Source of the DNA: Silurus meridionalis
Taxonomy: Eukaryota > Chordata > Actinopteri > Siluriformes > Siluridae
Assembly: GCF_014805685.1 (NCBI RefSeq)
Contig: NC_060911.1
Location: 8,539,712 to 8,603,711 of the forward strand
Direction of reading: 5' to 3'
Length of the DNA stretch: 64,000 bases
The notes beneath the pieces are model-generated. The model was not told the DNA's origin, did not search any database, and saw only the letters and a list, made by a program, of their open reading frames with translations. Position numbers and translations under genes: made by a program. Shown piece after piece: positions 1 to 10,392 of this stretch (its first letter is position 1; every line of letters begins with the position of its first letter).

Positions 1-36
1 ACGAATTACATTTACTTCATTACTGTCCACTACTGA
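1..36. mobile_element. hAT-like element remnant (fused ends)
   Basis: The first 17 bases match the inner left end of the element at 62034 (ACGAATTACATTTACTT). They are followed directly by ACTGTCCACTACTG, the reverse complement of a CAGTAGTGGACAGT-type terminus. This looks like an almost completely deleted copy whose left edge lies before the window. It is too short for firm classification. Confidence 0.4.
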
Positions 37-220
37 GTATAGCATGCAGGGTTTACAGAGCAGACAACCTGCATGAGACCTTCAGATCTACAGTCTCATT
101 CTTCATTCGGTGTTGTAGACGAGATACAGATTGTATGGATGTTTTGAGGCAATTATTGTTGGCAGATTCGAAATTGGTAGGTTTAACGATTAAGATGATC
201 GGCATGTCGCGAGTACAAAT

Positions 221-350
221 TAGATTCAACTTTATTAGATTAGATTCAACTTTACTGTCATTACACTCGTAGAAGTACAAGGCAACGAAATGCAGTTTGG
301 GTCTAACCAGAGTGCAATATCAGCAAGTGCAGGATATACAGTGTTTTCAT
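221..350 (-). mobile_element. LINE 3' end (L2-type), minus strand
   Basis: ATTAGATTCAACTTTA occurs twice in tandem and is followed by TTGTCATT-type sequence and AAATGCAGTTTGGGTCTAACC. This is the layout of a fish LINE 3' UTR read on the minus strand, ending in short tandem tail repeats. No coding part remains. The family is assigned from recalled layout and not from an alignment. Confidence 0.45.
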
Positions 351-391
351 GATTTACATAAGTTAAATCCCAGCACCACCAAAGTTCCACT

Positions 392-491
392 GCTGCGCTC
401 TTGAGCAGGACCTTTAACTCTAATTGTAACTGTATAATTGTAAGTCATTCTGGAAAAGGGCATCTGCTATATGGTTTAAATGTAAATGGAT
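392..491 (+). mobile_element. tRNA-derived SINE, 3' part
   Basis: The string CTTGAGCAGGACCTTTAAC is followed by TAAGTCATTCTGGAAAAGGG and CATCTGCTATATGGTTTAAA. This is a decayed form of the common fish SINE body ending in a 'gataagggcgtctgccaaatg' type motif. The same family lies on the minus strand at 61331-61516. The tRNA-like head with A and B boxes is missing. Confidence 0.55.
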
Positions 492-1319
492 TGGTGTGGA
501 CGTATTTGAGACACACCTTATATTACTTTTTTGGTCAAATTCAGTTGATTGATCACAGTAATTATTACCAATATAAAGTTCCAGGTCACCAAAGTGTTTA
601 TTTGGATGTAAAAAGTAAGTGTTAATGCCTCTGACATTTCATGTTATAATCAGGAAGTAAAGTTATTTAAGGGTAAAACATTCTGGATTCTAAATTGGTA
701 TATTGTGGTGAAATGAATAAAAAAAGATAAGCTGTGGATCAAGGTGCCTTATTTCAGACAAATGTGACATCACCGATTGTTTAGCCAGTTTAGAGGTTGA
801 ATGATCATTTGCACTACAAATGTTTGTATCGACGAACTCCTACTATGGTTTTATTCTCGTCAATAAAACCTCGAACCTTCCACGAAATCTCCGTACATGT
901 AGGCAGAGAGATATTTTTGTCAAATTGTAAAATTGTCCTCCCAGAACTTTTTCAAACGAAGAGTTTATGTTTGTGACCTCCTGCAGAAATGTGTGCGCAG
1001 GCGTTCTCTCCGAATTCTTCGCTCCAGCTTTTTGGATTATTATTATTTTTTATTTTTTTTGCAGAGGCACCGAATAGTGAAGGAAGGCAGTCTGGCAGAG
1101 TTTGAGCACTTGACATGAGCTTAAGACGAGACTGGCAGCCATTAGTGTCAGAAAGAGCCTCTCTCGGCAGAAAGATGTTAGCGCTGGCCTTGCTAATCCA
1201 CCCCCAGCTACTGCCAGTTTAACACACCAAGGCTCTGTAATACCACGATTTACACACTTCAATTTACCCTGGCATCCAACAGCCGAGAGCTACGACTTGC
1301 TGAAATACTCTCACTTTTT

Positions 1320-1320
<1 letters not shown>
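492..1320. other. unassigned non-coding DNA
   Basis: Only short chance frames are present. I see no exon-like acceptor, frame and donor set and no repeat ends. The part near 1130-1290 is less AT-rich than its surroundings but has no recognisable content. Confidence 0.5.

Positions 1321-1379
<59 letters not shown>
1321..1379. repeat. (CT)n microsatellite
   Basis: An almost pure CT tract of about 59 bp, followed at 1395-1410 by a short (AC)n run. Confidence 0.95.
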
Positions 1380-1382
<3 letters not shown>

Positions 1383-1472
1383 TTTTACTTGTCTACACAC
1401 ACACACACACTTTTGGATGCTATTACTAGTACGAATCCTATCGGTGGTTTCTAGATGAAATGCTTTTTTCTT

Positions 1473-1679
1473 CTAATTGATTTCATTGTCAGTAAGCTCA
1501 GCGGAGACGCTTTCCGCCGCAGCTGCCTCCTCGTCCTCCTGAATCCATCTCTCTGAATCGTCACCGATTCCCCCTTTCTCTGCTCCTCTGTCACTCTGTA
1601 AAATGACTCTTGCCGGATGATCCATCATTCGACATGGAGACGGCACCCCGACACATTGTCTCACAAAGTCCTTTAGCAT
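1473..1679 (-). other. anonymous 68-codon minus-strand frame
   Basis: An ATG-to-stop frame in a locally GC-richer patch. It contains the acidic, alanine-rich run EDEEAAAAE near residues 49-57 and ends in TDNEIN. I do not recognise it. There is no promoter, no neighbouring exon and only a weak internal acceptor-like string (ATTTTACAG on the minus strand). It may be chance or a fragment of conserved non-coding DNA. Confidence 0.15.
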
Positions 1680-1871
1680 CCCTTATCTCCGCACTAACTT
1701 TGGCGATCATTCAGCTGCTGTTGTGCAACTGTTTTTTTTGTTGTCTGTTTTTTCTGTTCACACTTTTATGAACAGTCACTTTCTGTATGGAAGAGGTGTG
1801 TTTTGTGTACGGTGTGTTCTATAATGAGAACCCGCGAATTTTCCGAGCCACGACCGTGAATTATCGGGGTT

Positions 1872-1874
<3 letters not shown>

Positions 1875-1939
<65 letters not shown>
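1875..1939. repeat. (TA)n microsatellite
   Basis: A pure TA tract of about 65 bp, able to form cruciform or slipped structures. Confidence 0.95.
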
Positions 1940-1943
<4 letters not shown>

Positions 1944-2184
1944 GAGTCATTTAAGAATGGTGATCAGTATGGAATTGTATACTATAATTTATTAATAATT
2001 TAATACATCACAGTACATAATTCGTGTATATTTATATTTAAGCCAACCAGGACTATAAAAATGGATGTTAGCATGACAGTACTAAACGGATGCTAGCATG
2101 GCGGTATTACACGCAGCAGTAAGTTGCTAGTGTGTCCTATTACTGATGTCCGCACATGTCGCGGATCAGTCCAGAGACCGTAAT

Positions 2185-2625
2185 CAAGATTGCAGACAAC
2201 AGGGTGCATAGAACAGGTTGTGGTGATAAAGTTTCTTGTGAATGAAAGCGTAAAACCCGCAGAAGACTGGAGAGTGAGGAGGCGCTCAGCCGCTGTAAGA
2301 CATTCGAATGGTGTAAACGCTTTAAACACGGCCGCATGTCTGTCAGTGTTGTGGGTTCCAGCATACAGCAGTCATTCATGTGAAGTTCCTCTGAGGTCAG
2401 CATTTCAGCACTGGTGACAGAGCGAAGCTGGTTGTCCTAGAATGGTTCAGGCGTACTGACAAATCTTTTCATGCCAAATGTTTCCAGGAATTGGTTAAAT
2501 GCTTGGGTAAGTGTATAAATGTTGCAGGGAAGTATGTTAAAAAACGAATGCAGTTTCCACTCCTAAAATGTAGTTCTTTTATTTTATAAACTCAGTATCG
2601 GTTTGACTCGAATGTCCCTTGTATA
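2185..2625 (+). pseudogene. mariner transposase relic, internally deleted
   Basis: Plus-strand translation around 2200-2265 gives IEQVVVIKFLVNESVKPAE, the start of a mariner transposase helix-turn-helix region. After a frame shift the next frame reads EALSRCKTFEWCKRFKHGR (about 2280-2335), matching the family pattern of 'FEW-KRFK-GR'. Further on, 2509-2548 reads KCINVAGKYVKKR, like the transposase C-terminus. The catalytic core between them is gone. The stretch ending near 2625 (ACTCGAATGTCCCTTGTA) may be the right terminal repeat; no matching left end was found. The copy is dead. Confidence 0.6.
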
Positions 2626-2852
2626 TACTCTATAGTATTAGATACATTACTGATTCCTTTCATACTTTCTAGCACGGCTTTCATGATCATTCCTCATCCT
2701 CCGTTGTACAGGAAGATGTTTAAGATGTAAAAGTTGTCAAGCTTATGAGGGGAAAAAAAAATAAAAAAAGCATCAGCAATTAGTTTTACATTTAAAATGT
2801 AATCAGGGCCATTTAGTGTAATCAGTGTTCTTTCATAAGCAGGAGAGCGAAT

Positions 2853-2931
<79 letters not shown>

Positions 2932-2947
2932 AAAAGAGAGAGAAAAA
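2853..2947. repeat. (AG)n microsatellite, interrupted
   Basis: About 90 bp of AG units with AAAGACAG and A-run interruptions. A minus-strand frame here is only leucine/serine low-complexity translation. Confidence 0.95.
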
Positions 2948-3027
2948 GGAAGGCCAAGATTAAAAACAATACCCATAAATTGTTCAGCAGCCAAACGCAT
3001 GCATGCTAAAAATGTTTCAAGTTGTCT

Positions 3028-3062
3028 GGGTGTGGCCTAATATGCAAATTAATATGCTAACG
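3028..3062. promoter_or_regulatory. octamer-containing AT-rich motif
   Basis: TATGCAAATTAATATGC at 3041-3057 holds a perfect octamer ATGCAAAT (3042-3049), followed by TTAAT and a half-site ATATGC. This is the kind of composite site bound by POU and homeodomain factors. Conservation cannot be judged from one sequence, so a regulatory role is only possible. Confidence 0.25.
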
Positions 3063-4303
3063 AGTCTTACGCCATCCAAGCAGAACTACATCCAACCTTA
3101 TTATATCGTACAAAATATCTAAGTGCATTTCAATTCAGTTAGAAGATCACGGAGTGCGTTATCGCATCACACATCCCTTCCTCCGCTTTTTTTGCAGTGA
3201 ACAACTACACAGCATATTTCACTCTTCAGTTTCTCATCAAGCCCCAGTTGATGAAAGATCTTTTTAGGTCAGTGGCGCCCACGTTACCATTTATCCCACA
3301 GCTGTAATTACTACAAGAGTGGAATCATCAGTGATAATTATTTCTGCGCAGCAACTCCTCTAATAGGATTTCCTCTTTTCCCTCTCCCCCAGCAGTCCCC
3401 TGACACAAACGGGTTCGGACGTGCCGTCCCAGCGCATTTCTCTTTAGTTCATTATCAGACCTGCTCTCCTCCTAATAACGCTAGCTATTATTATGAACAA
3501 ACGCATACCGCACTTTGAACCGAACACAGTATGGAGACTGATTATGGTTCAGAAAGAGAAAGCAATCGGGCTGGATTTCTGGAGCTGAATGCACACTGTG
3601 TGCAATCGCGATACACACTTCCACACTGCAGCATAGCCGTTTTGTTCAGCTCGGAATTGATTCGTCCGAATGAATCCCAGCGCGCCTAACCTTGTGTATG
3701 AAAACAGGTAAAAAAAAGCTGTTTAAAAACCACAATCAGCGTGCATTTCGGAAAAAAGCGAGGGCATCGCAATGTGATGCAATTTCCACCTTAAAACTGC
3801 GTAGTAAACTCTACAGAAATAGCTATTACCTTAGATCATTAGAGCTGATGTAACTTCAAGTCTGTCTAGAGTAACGTCCGTGAGGAGGCAAGGCCTCCGT
3901 GTTTAAACGAAGGTAGTCGATAAAGTGAAAATGGGGAAGCGTGAACTCTGAAAGCTTTATTATGAAGAAAGAAACGGCATTGTCACTTTTATCGGTGACT
4001 CGACATAAAACAGGCGCACACACTTGGTAAACAAACCAATGGCAGGAAGGGGGGGAGAACAAGAACCAGAATATAAGCACACAATAATTTTTTTTTTAAA
4101 TGCATATCTAATTATTAAACATAAATGATTGAATTCTACCCGCTCATCCTCCGTCCTCCAAGTGCACACTCGTGAAGTGCCGAGAAATGAAATTTTTAAC
4201 TCGACGCAGGAAAGTGGAACATTTTAAAGTAAGAGAACAATTCAGTTTTTTTTCAAGTTCAAGATGTGCAAATGGATGGCCATCACTCATGCACATAATC
4301 ATT

Positions 4304-4305
<2 letters not shown>
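3063..4305. other. unassigned non-coding DNA
   Basis: Mixed-composition sequence. The 3250-3500 part has several TAAT and TAATTA cores (CTGTAATTACTAC, GTGATAATTATTTCT) without repeat signatures and could be conserved non-coding sequence. The short frames at 3856-4169 lack features. Confidence 0.4.

Positions 4306-4361
<56 letters not shown>
4306..4361. repeat. (AC)n microsatellite
   Basis: A pure AC tract of about 56 bp. Confidence 0.95.
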
Positions 4362-4364
<3 letters not shown>

Positions 4365-4682
4365 CTTCCTGATTCTCCTATGATGGAAAACAGGTCAGCT
4401 GTGAGTCTGCTTCATCTGAAGGCAGCTCAGGAATTATCTTTAATCTCTAGCAGGGCATGGAGGGATAAATGAAGGAATTATGCATCGACGTGTAAACAAA
4501 AGCCCCTGTGTTTCACTGTCTCTCTGACAATTCCCTTTTTGCAGTCAAAGCACATAAACCCTAGTGAGTTAGCTCCTGATATTACTTGCATTATAGCAGC
4601 TATAAACACTTTGCTCCTTCATTAGTACAAAAGCTGAGAAGAATGCTTTGACCTAAATCTAATAGGACAACACAGGGCACAG

Positions 4683-4686
<4 letters not shown>
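4362..4686. other. unassigned non-coding DNA
   Basis: Nothing recognisable: no frame, repeat end or hairpin that I can support. Confidence 0.5.

Positions 4687-4734
<48 letters not shown>
4687..4734. repeat. (GT)n microsatellite
   Basis: A pure GT tract of about 48 bp. Confidence 0.95.
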
Positions 4735-4735
<1 letters not shown>

Positions 4736-4904
4736 TTGGCACAGTGTCAAAGCTACAATCTTTACTCCCTGACCACTTAATTAAGGGTTTGCATGTGTAA
4801 TAGCGAATAGGTCAGTATTAAACATCTAAATCCTGCAGAGTCTGTCCAAACGCAGAGGCCAATCGATGACCCATACGGTCAGCGCAGCTCTGATTGCCCT
4901 CCTT

Positions 4905-4907
<3 letters not shown>

Positions 4908-4946
<39 letters not shown>
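4908..4946. repeat. (TG)n microsatellite
   Basis: A pure TG tract of about 39 bp. Confidence 0.95.
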
Positions 4947-4947
<1 letters not shown>

Positions 4948-5423
4948 TGATGAGATGTTTGTGTCGATAGCTCAACAGCGATCCACCACATACTCCAGTT
5001 TCAGTGATATTGATTGCTGAACTTCCAACACGGAAGAAGTGCTCCACTATCGAACTCTGTAGCAGCTAAGAGTAGAACAGTATGTGATGTCCATAAACAC
5101 ATGGCTTACACGGATTCTGATTACAGGATATTCCTGTTTCAACTGCAATATCTGCTCGAGCATTTGAAAAAAAAACATTTAAATATGTGTGTGAATTCAT
5201 AATAAAAGGATCTAGTACATGTTTTACACCACGTCACGTTTTACACGCCCGATTGATTTCTACACGCTTCTGAGCATGATTTTGTTTTGTTTTCACATCA
5301 AATCTGATTCTGTCACTGTTGTGGAGCCACAACACATGATCTTAAAAGTTCCTGGGATTCTGTAAAGGTTTGTAGAGTGAAATTATTCCTGTAATGTACT
5401 GGAATGGCTTCTATGTGCTATAC

Positions 5424-5426
<3 letters not shown>
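4947..5426. other. unassigned non-coding DNA
   Basis: Contains a 62-codon chance frame (5014-5202) without protein-like features. Confidence 0.45.

Positions 5427-5482
<56 letters not shown>
5427..5482. repeat. (AAT)n microsatellite
   Basis: About 56 bp of AAT units followed by degenerate ATAGTAAAAATAAT sequence. Confidence 0.95.
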
Positions 5483-5551
5483 CATGATAATAGTAAAAAT
5501 AATATCAATATTGCAATAATTTGCCATTATACGTTTCTAAGACCCGTGTGA

Positions 5552-5560
<9 letters not shown>

Positions 5561-5583
<23 letters not shown>
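5561..5583. repeat. (TA)n microsatellite
   Basis: A short TA tract directly after a (GT)n run at 5551-5560. Confidence 0.9.
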
Positions 5584-6504
5584 CAATGCCTTTTTAGTAG
5601 CCAATTTGGGGTTTCCAGATAAATATTTCTCAATATTTCAGTATTAAATATTATTTTCAGCATTTTACACATTAAATAAAAGATCATTCGACATCCCTAG
5701 AAAAATGTGCCTATTTCACGAGCACCTATTGGATGACCAAAACAATCAAGTTAAAATGCAATAAAATAAAAAAAAAGCACATTCAAACAGCAGCTCTGCC
5801 ATATATATAACAGTAAATTATTACATTTTATTGCATCAATTACTTCTCAAAATCTCAAATTTTTTTCCACTTAAAAATAAGACTGCACTCTACTAACTCT
5901 CTGCTTCTGCTGCGGCTGCTGTTGTCTCTGAGCACTGCAGCAAATTACACAGATTTATTATCTTCTAATGTCTTTAACTGCTCTTGACCCTCTTCCAAAA
6001 GATCAAGTGGAGGCCTGTTCAACACCGCCATCCTATTAATGTCTGCTCAGTGGTCAATGGAAGACCGCGGTCTAGTGAACGATTGTGATCTGGAGATTTA
6101 ATGGCATTGCACTAGGAACACACATTATTTAGCATTATAATAAGAGATCGGAGTTAAGAGAGCCGTGCTAGTGATCGATCATCGCGTCGCGAGCGGCGGG
6201 AACCGTAATCGTTGTGCTGCTTTTTGTCTTGTAAACTATTTAAAAGCTTTTTACATACATCGGTACTGATACGGTTAACGCAAGGACGTAGTAGAACAAG
6301 ATAGTGTGAATTGCATATATTGCATCATAGATCATTACAGCATAAACATAAACATAAACATCTCGCCCCTACCTCAGTGCTTGATGAAATGTGCGATTTC
6401 CCTCGTCCCCCAGCCCTCCCCATCTGCTCATCTGCCCACAGCACTAGCTAATGAAGTATACCCCGTTTTTTTTATCAACAGCAGCTATTTAATATCAGAC
6501 AAGT
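5584..6504. other. unassigned non-coding DNA
   Basis: AT-rich to 5880, then a more complex stretch (5880-6200) with no repeat motif. A triple ATAAACATAAAC run is at 6342-6360. No gene seen. Confidence 0.4.
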
Positions 6505-6665
6505 CAAATTAAATTGACCTGCCTATTAAGCCGGACATGATGAGCTAAAGCAGCGGCAGCCCTCTCCTCTAATCTTATCTCCAGGTCTCCTAGTGAGGGA
6601 TAATGCCTACTTCATGCTAACACTGCAGGCTAATAAGAAGCCGAGATTCCTGCGTGCGAATCCCT
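6505..6665. promoter_or_regulatory. candidate conserved non-coding island
   Basis: Complex, repeat-free sequence with AATTAAATTGACCTGCC and CTATTAAGCC, a GATA-type TCTTATCTCC, GGATAATGCC and GGCTAATAAG. Clusters of TAAT and GATA cores in complex sequence are typical of vertebrate developmental enhancers. This is a visual impression with no conservation evidence. Confidence 0.2.
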
Positions 6666-7065
6666 CGCTCACAGTATGCGTTATCGACAAAGAAAGAAAC
6701 GAAATGGTTCAAAACTCATTGTAGACCTCATTACAACATGGAAATCACAATGGTACAGGATCAAAAACATAAACATGGATTATTTGGTTTTTTTTTTTTG
6801 TTTTGTTTTGTTTTGTTTTTTTGCATGTGAGCTCATTTAGTATATATTTTAGAATAAATACTATATTAACCCGAAAGTTCAAATCTTTGAAAGAAATCTA
6901 GGGTTCTCTTGACACTTTATGGATGTGGCACGACAGTTATACTGTAAGCTGGAACAAGACTGCCCAATCAGATTCAAGGATTCAGCATTGCTGTGATACA
7001 GAAAGCCATATGTTTGATTTTTTTCGGAAATTCATGCACATGTGGATTTTTGGATGTCGTGCGTT

Positions 7066-7565
7066 AGAGGTCGAACGGTTTGATCTGCGTTTTTTTTATT
7101 TTTTTATTAATCAACATCAGCTGATTGTGCTACAAATTAGGCCGATTATTTAGCAGGTGCATCTTGCATTCCAAACTTTGTGCGTACATTCTGCACCCAT
7201 ACCAGCAGGTGGCAGTAGTTTGCATTTGGCATCCTAACAGGGAAACCGGAAGAGCTAGAACTGTGCATATCTAAAGCAAGCAGCTTTTACACCTGCCCCA
7301 ATCATTACTAACGGATTCGTCTAGCTTTTTTTTTTTTCACTCATGTCTGCTAAGTTGCAAAAACAAGAGTAAGAATGTCAAGTGTCTGTTCGTTCCATCT
7401 TTACCCTGAAAGCAATTTTCTGTGTAATCTATTATCGCTTAACTGTTAGATTTTATGAAATGGGGTGGAAAAATTAAAAATCGGCTAAACATGTCGGCCC
7501 AAAATCAAATCGTCTGCCCTGATTTCCAAATATCAGCATCAGACAGAGAAAATCGGTCGACCTCC
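7066..7565. mobile_element. non-autonomous hAT-like element (MITE)
   Basis: Left end AGAGGTCGAACGGTTT at 7065 and right end AAAATCGGTCGACCTC ending at 7564 form imperfect terminal inverted repeats of about 16 bp, near ideal GAGGTCGACCGATTT. The roughly 500 bp interior has no transposase. The termini resemble a common fish non-autonomous element with 'cgaccgat' ends. No clean 8-bp target duplication is visible, so the superfamily call is tentative. Confidence 0.5.
7202..7215. promoter_or_regulatory. CTCF-like motif inside the MITE
   Basis: CCAGCAGGTGGCAG fits the central pattern of the vertebrate CTCF motif (CCASYAGRKGGCR-like). It lies inside the mobile element at 7066-7565. Occupancy cannot be told from sequence. 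Confidence 0.3.
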
Positions 7566-8639
7566 ATCATGCATGTGCACGATTAAGATTCTCTAGAACA
7601 CGCTAACGCCTTCGACAGATCTCCAGTACGCTATCAGCGTCTCTGCAGCACGAGTAAACAGAAGCTGCGGAATGATGGATTATCAAAAGACTCTCAGTAG
7701 CAAAAAAAAGTTAATTATTCTTAGAAAGTAATTAATCCCAGACTGGAGATAATAGCTTTTTTTTTTTTTTTTTTTTTCTGGCTAGGTGAGTGGGCTGAGA
7801 AATAAAAGTATATTTGTTGAAGACGAGCAAATTGTTCAGGAATCCTTATCATGGCTTGTGGCATTTCTTGATGGTGACAAAAAAGGAAAGAAAAAAAAAG
7901 ATGAAATATTAACTGAAAATATCACCGCGAGGGATGGAAAATAAATGGCTTTGGTGTGGCCAGTCGAAAAGATTCAGTGTGATTTAGCACATGTGGATTG
8001 AAACCGATGAATGGCGATTGAAATCGTTGGCCTTGGGTTGAAAATGTGTAAAAATAAAAATGCTCCTCAAAGCAACTCACGGTTGTTTATAAAAGTTAAA
8101 AAATAAATAAATAAATAAAAAGGTTTCCCTGCTGTAGATAGAATTTGCTTGATTAATTGATGTCACATATTGAGCCATGTACATATTCATCTTGTGGTGA
8201 CAGTCGTATTATAACCTTATAGGCAAATGATCTGAGGGGATTCAGAGAATTAGTCGACTATCTGTCTTTCGCTTGAAAAGATCCCGAACAAGCTGACGTG
8301 TCCTTAAATCATCTTTCAAGTTCCACACCGAGGCGGTTGGCCAGACCAGTGCATTCGGTACTAGAAGGTTAAAAAAGTGCTACGGCTTACGGTGTCCATT
8401 TTTATTAGCTAGCCGAAGTAAAAGAAAGGGGGGAAAAAATGGCATCGTTATTGATCGCTCTGTAAACCCTCTGTAATTACTTGCATGTGCAGACTCGCGT
8501 GTTAGGGTCAGTATTATCTCGGCCCATTTTACAGGTCAGTGCTTCGGTTCCAGCAGCAATAAATTACCCGTGTGTAAACACCGGCTTCAACCTTGGGGAG
8601 ACTTATCGAGTCTAAGCGGCAAAAAGACGCACCGATATG
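7566..8639. other. unassigned non-coding DNA
   Basis: Includes poly-T at 7758-7778, a short (AAAT)n at 8100-8118 and complex unique-looking sequence. No gene or repeat end found. Confidence 0.4.
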
Positions 8640-8880
8640 TCTGCTGTCCCTCTCTTTACTTCGGACCGAAATGAATTACAGCCAATGCGGGAACAAGACT
8701 TCATGTCTATTGCAATTTTATACACCTCAGCAGCTTTGTGTTTGGGCAATTAGAAGAGGAAGGGCTACCAGAACGCCATACAGCCCCCGTCTTCTCCTAC
8801 CTGACCTGCCTCATTTATATCTGTACCTGATTGTGACACTGTTGCATATCCTATTAATCATGCTAATGCCTTTCTAATGT
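8640..8880. promoter_or_regulatory. candidate conserved non-coding island
   Basis: Complex sequence with GAATTACAGCCAATGCGGG, GGGCAATTAGAAGAGG and CCTATTAATCATGCTAATGC, rich in homeodomain-type TAAT cores. A 94-codon frame spans 8593-8877 but has no domain, signal or exon borders I recognise. Non-coding function is possible; translation is unlikely. Confidence 0.2.
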
Positions 8881-8900
8881 ACGCAAACGTATTCTTCTCG

Positions 8901-9526
8901 TACGAGTGAACGTTTTTATTTATTTTGAACGTGCACAGAGAGGTTTTCAGTCTTCGCATATTTCAGAAGTTTAAGAGGAAAACCAAAAAGTGCTAATGGT
9001 TTCTGAAAGGGTGTTGAGGCAGTTTATACAATGAAATAAAGACGAGTCCGGTGAGATAGATTTATGAAACGTACGCTTGACATACGGCGATGCCGCAACG
9101 AGTGGTTCGAGGCGTTTTGAGCGGCACGTGCGCTTCAATATGGAAGACAACACTGGAAGGCGACGAGAGTTTAGAAAGACGAGCTCAACCCCTGGAAATG
9201 TCGAAAACAGTTGGTCAAGTCGTGCATGATGATCGTCGGAGAAAAATCCACACGATCGCCGCACCCACCCTACGTGTGACCAGATGTGACTCCTGACGAC
9301 TTTTTTCCCGAAGATGAAGATCCAGCTCAAAGCCCTTATGACACCATTGCGGAGATCTTGCGCCAATAGCAAAAAAGTTTGCATGGTTGAGACGCTTCGA
9401 AAAGAAGACTTCCAGGACACATTCCAGATGTGAGCGCTGTATTGCTGTGCAAAGGGACTATTCTGAGGGTGTAAAGATCCTTCTCGTGAACAGAGCAAGT
9501 CTTAAACCTGTTTGGATCCCACCTCA
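8901..9526 (+). mobile_element. mariner element relic, family shared with 38.44 kb
   Basis: The plus-strand frame near 9198-9260 reads KTVGQVVHDDRRRKIHTIAA, like the 'LV-DRR-TI--IA' part of a mariner transposase DNA-binding domain. Blocks such as ACGAGCTCAACCCC, ATCCACACGATC, GACACCATTG.GGAGATC and CAGGACA.ATTCCAGA recur in the same order in the element at 38443-38873, so both come from one family. The right end near 9526 reads GGATCCCACCTCATA. The left end (TACGAG at 8901) is uncertain. Stops and gaps make it inactive. Confidence 0.55.
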
Positions 9527-9550
9527 TATTTATAATAATCGTCAACAAAC

Positions 9551-9770
9551 CAAGTCGTCTTTATTGTCATTCCAACCATATACAGTTTAGTACACAGTGA
9601 AACAAAACAGCATTTCCACAGGACCAAGGTGCAACATCAGACAACATAAATGAACAAAAGGAACACGGAACTACACAAAACTCTAAACAAACAACACAAA
9701 GTGCTAAAATAGTAAACACAGTGACACTGCAGGTTTGTGACTGTTCAAGCAACAAGTGTGCAAACAGCAA
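9551..9770 (-). mobile_element. L2-type LINE 3' UTR fragment
   Basis: CTTTATTGTCATTCCAACC, ATATACAGTTTAGTACACAG and following sequence match the 3' UTR end of the minus-strand LINE at 51104-53320 (TTTATTGTCATTTCAACCAT at 51138). This is a solo 3' end typical of 5'-truncated insertion. No coding sequence remains. Confidence 0.6.
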
Positions 9771-10338
9771 TTTTGTGCAAGTTTTGTTTTTGTTATGATT
9801 ATCAATAGTGCTTTATTAGTATATTATTGATAGTATTAATATATTAGTGCAGCTTATTTCCCGGATTCTCCTTCAGCTCAAACCAATGAATTTTTTTGGT
9901 GTCGCGACGTTTTGCCGCTAAACACGTATCCGTTTATGTCGCATCTGCACAGATGTTCCACTTCTCCTGGAGACATCTGGCTGCAGTGCTAGATGCTCTG
10001 GCCTTTGATTCTGCAGGTGAACCCAGACAGACTCCTTTCTTGCCTGATGGCAAGTGCTTCAGATGTTTTGTTAGATAAATTCACAATCAGAATCATGCCA
10101 GAATTGCAGGAATGTTTTTTGTTGTTGTTGTTGTTGTTTTTTTGTATGTATGTATGTACAAGAAAATGAGTGAAATTAAAATAGGTTGCTTCTGGTCATC
10201 CGGTGAGAATAATGTTCATGTTTGTCTTTTCTTTGAGCTGCGAAATCAATAACCTCCCAATGGAATGATCACCTTAATGGGTAATCAATGATGCCCTGAA
10301 TACTGATCTCCCACAGGGATACACTAGGACAGGGCTCG

Positions 10339-10339
<1 letters not shown>
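9771..10339. other. unassigned non-coding DNA
   Basis: Contains a short (TTG)n plus poly-T (10119-10143) and (GTAT)n (10144-10157). No gene seen. Confidence 0.45.

Positions 10340-10389
<50 letters not shown>
10340..10389. repeat. (GT)n microsatellite
   Basis: A pure GT tract of about 50 bp, followed by a short CT run. Confidence 0.95.

Positions 10390-10392
<3 letters not shown>

Noticed and set aside
8971..9498. 175-codon minus-strand open frame
   Set aside because: It lies antisense over the mariner relic, whose transposase-like segment is on the plus strand.
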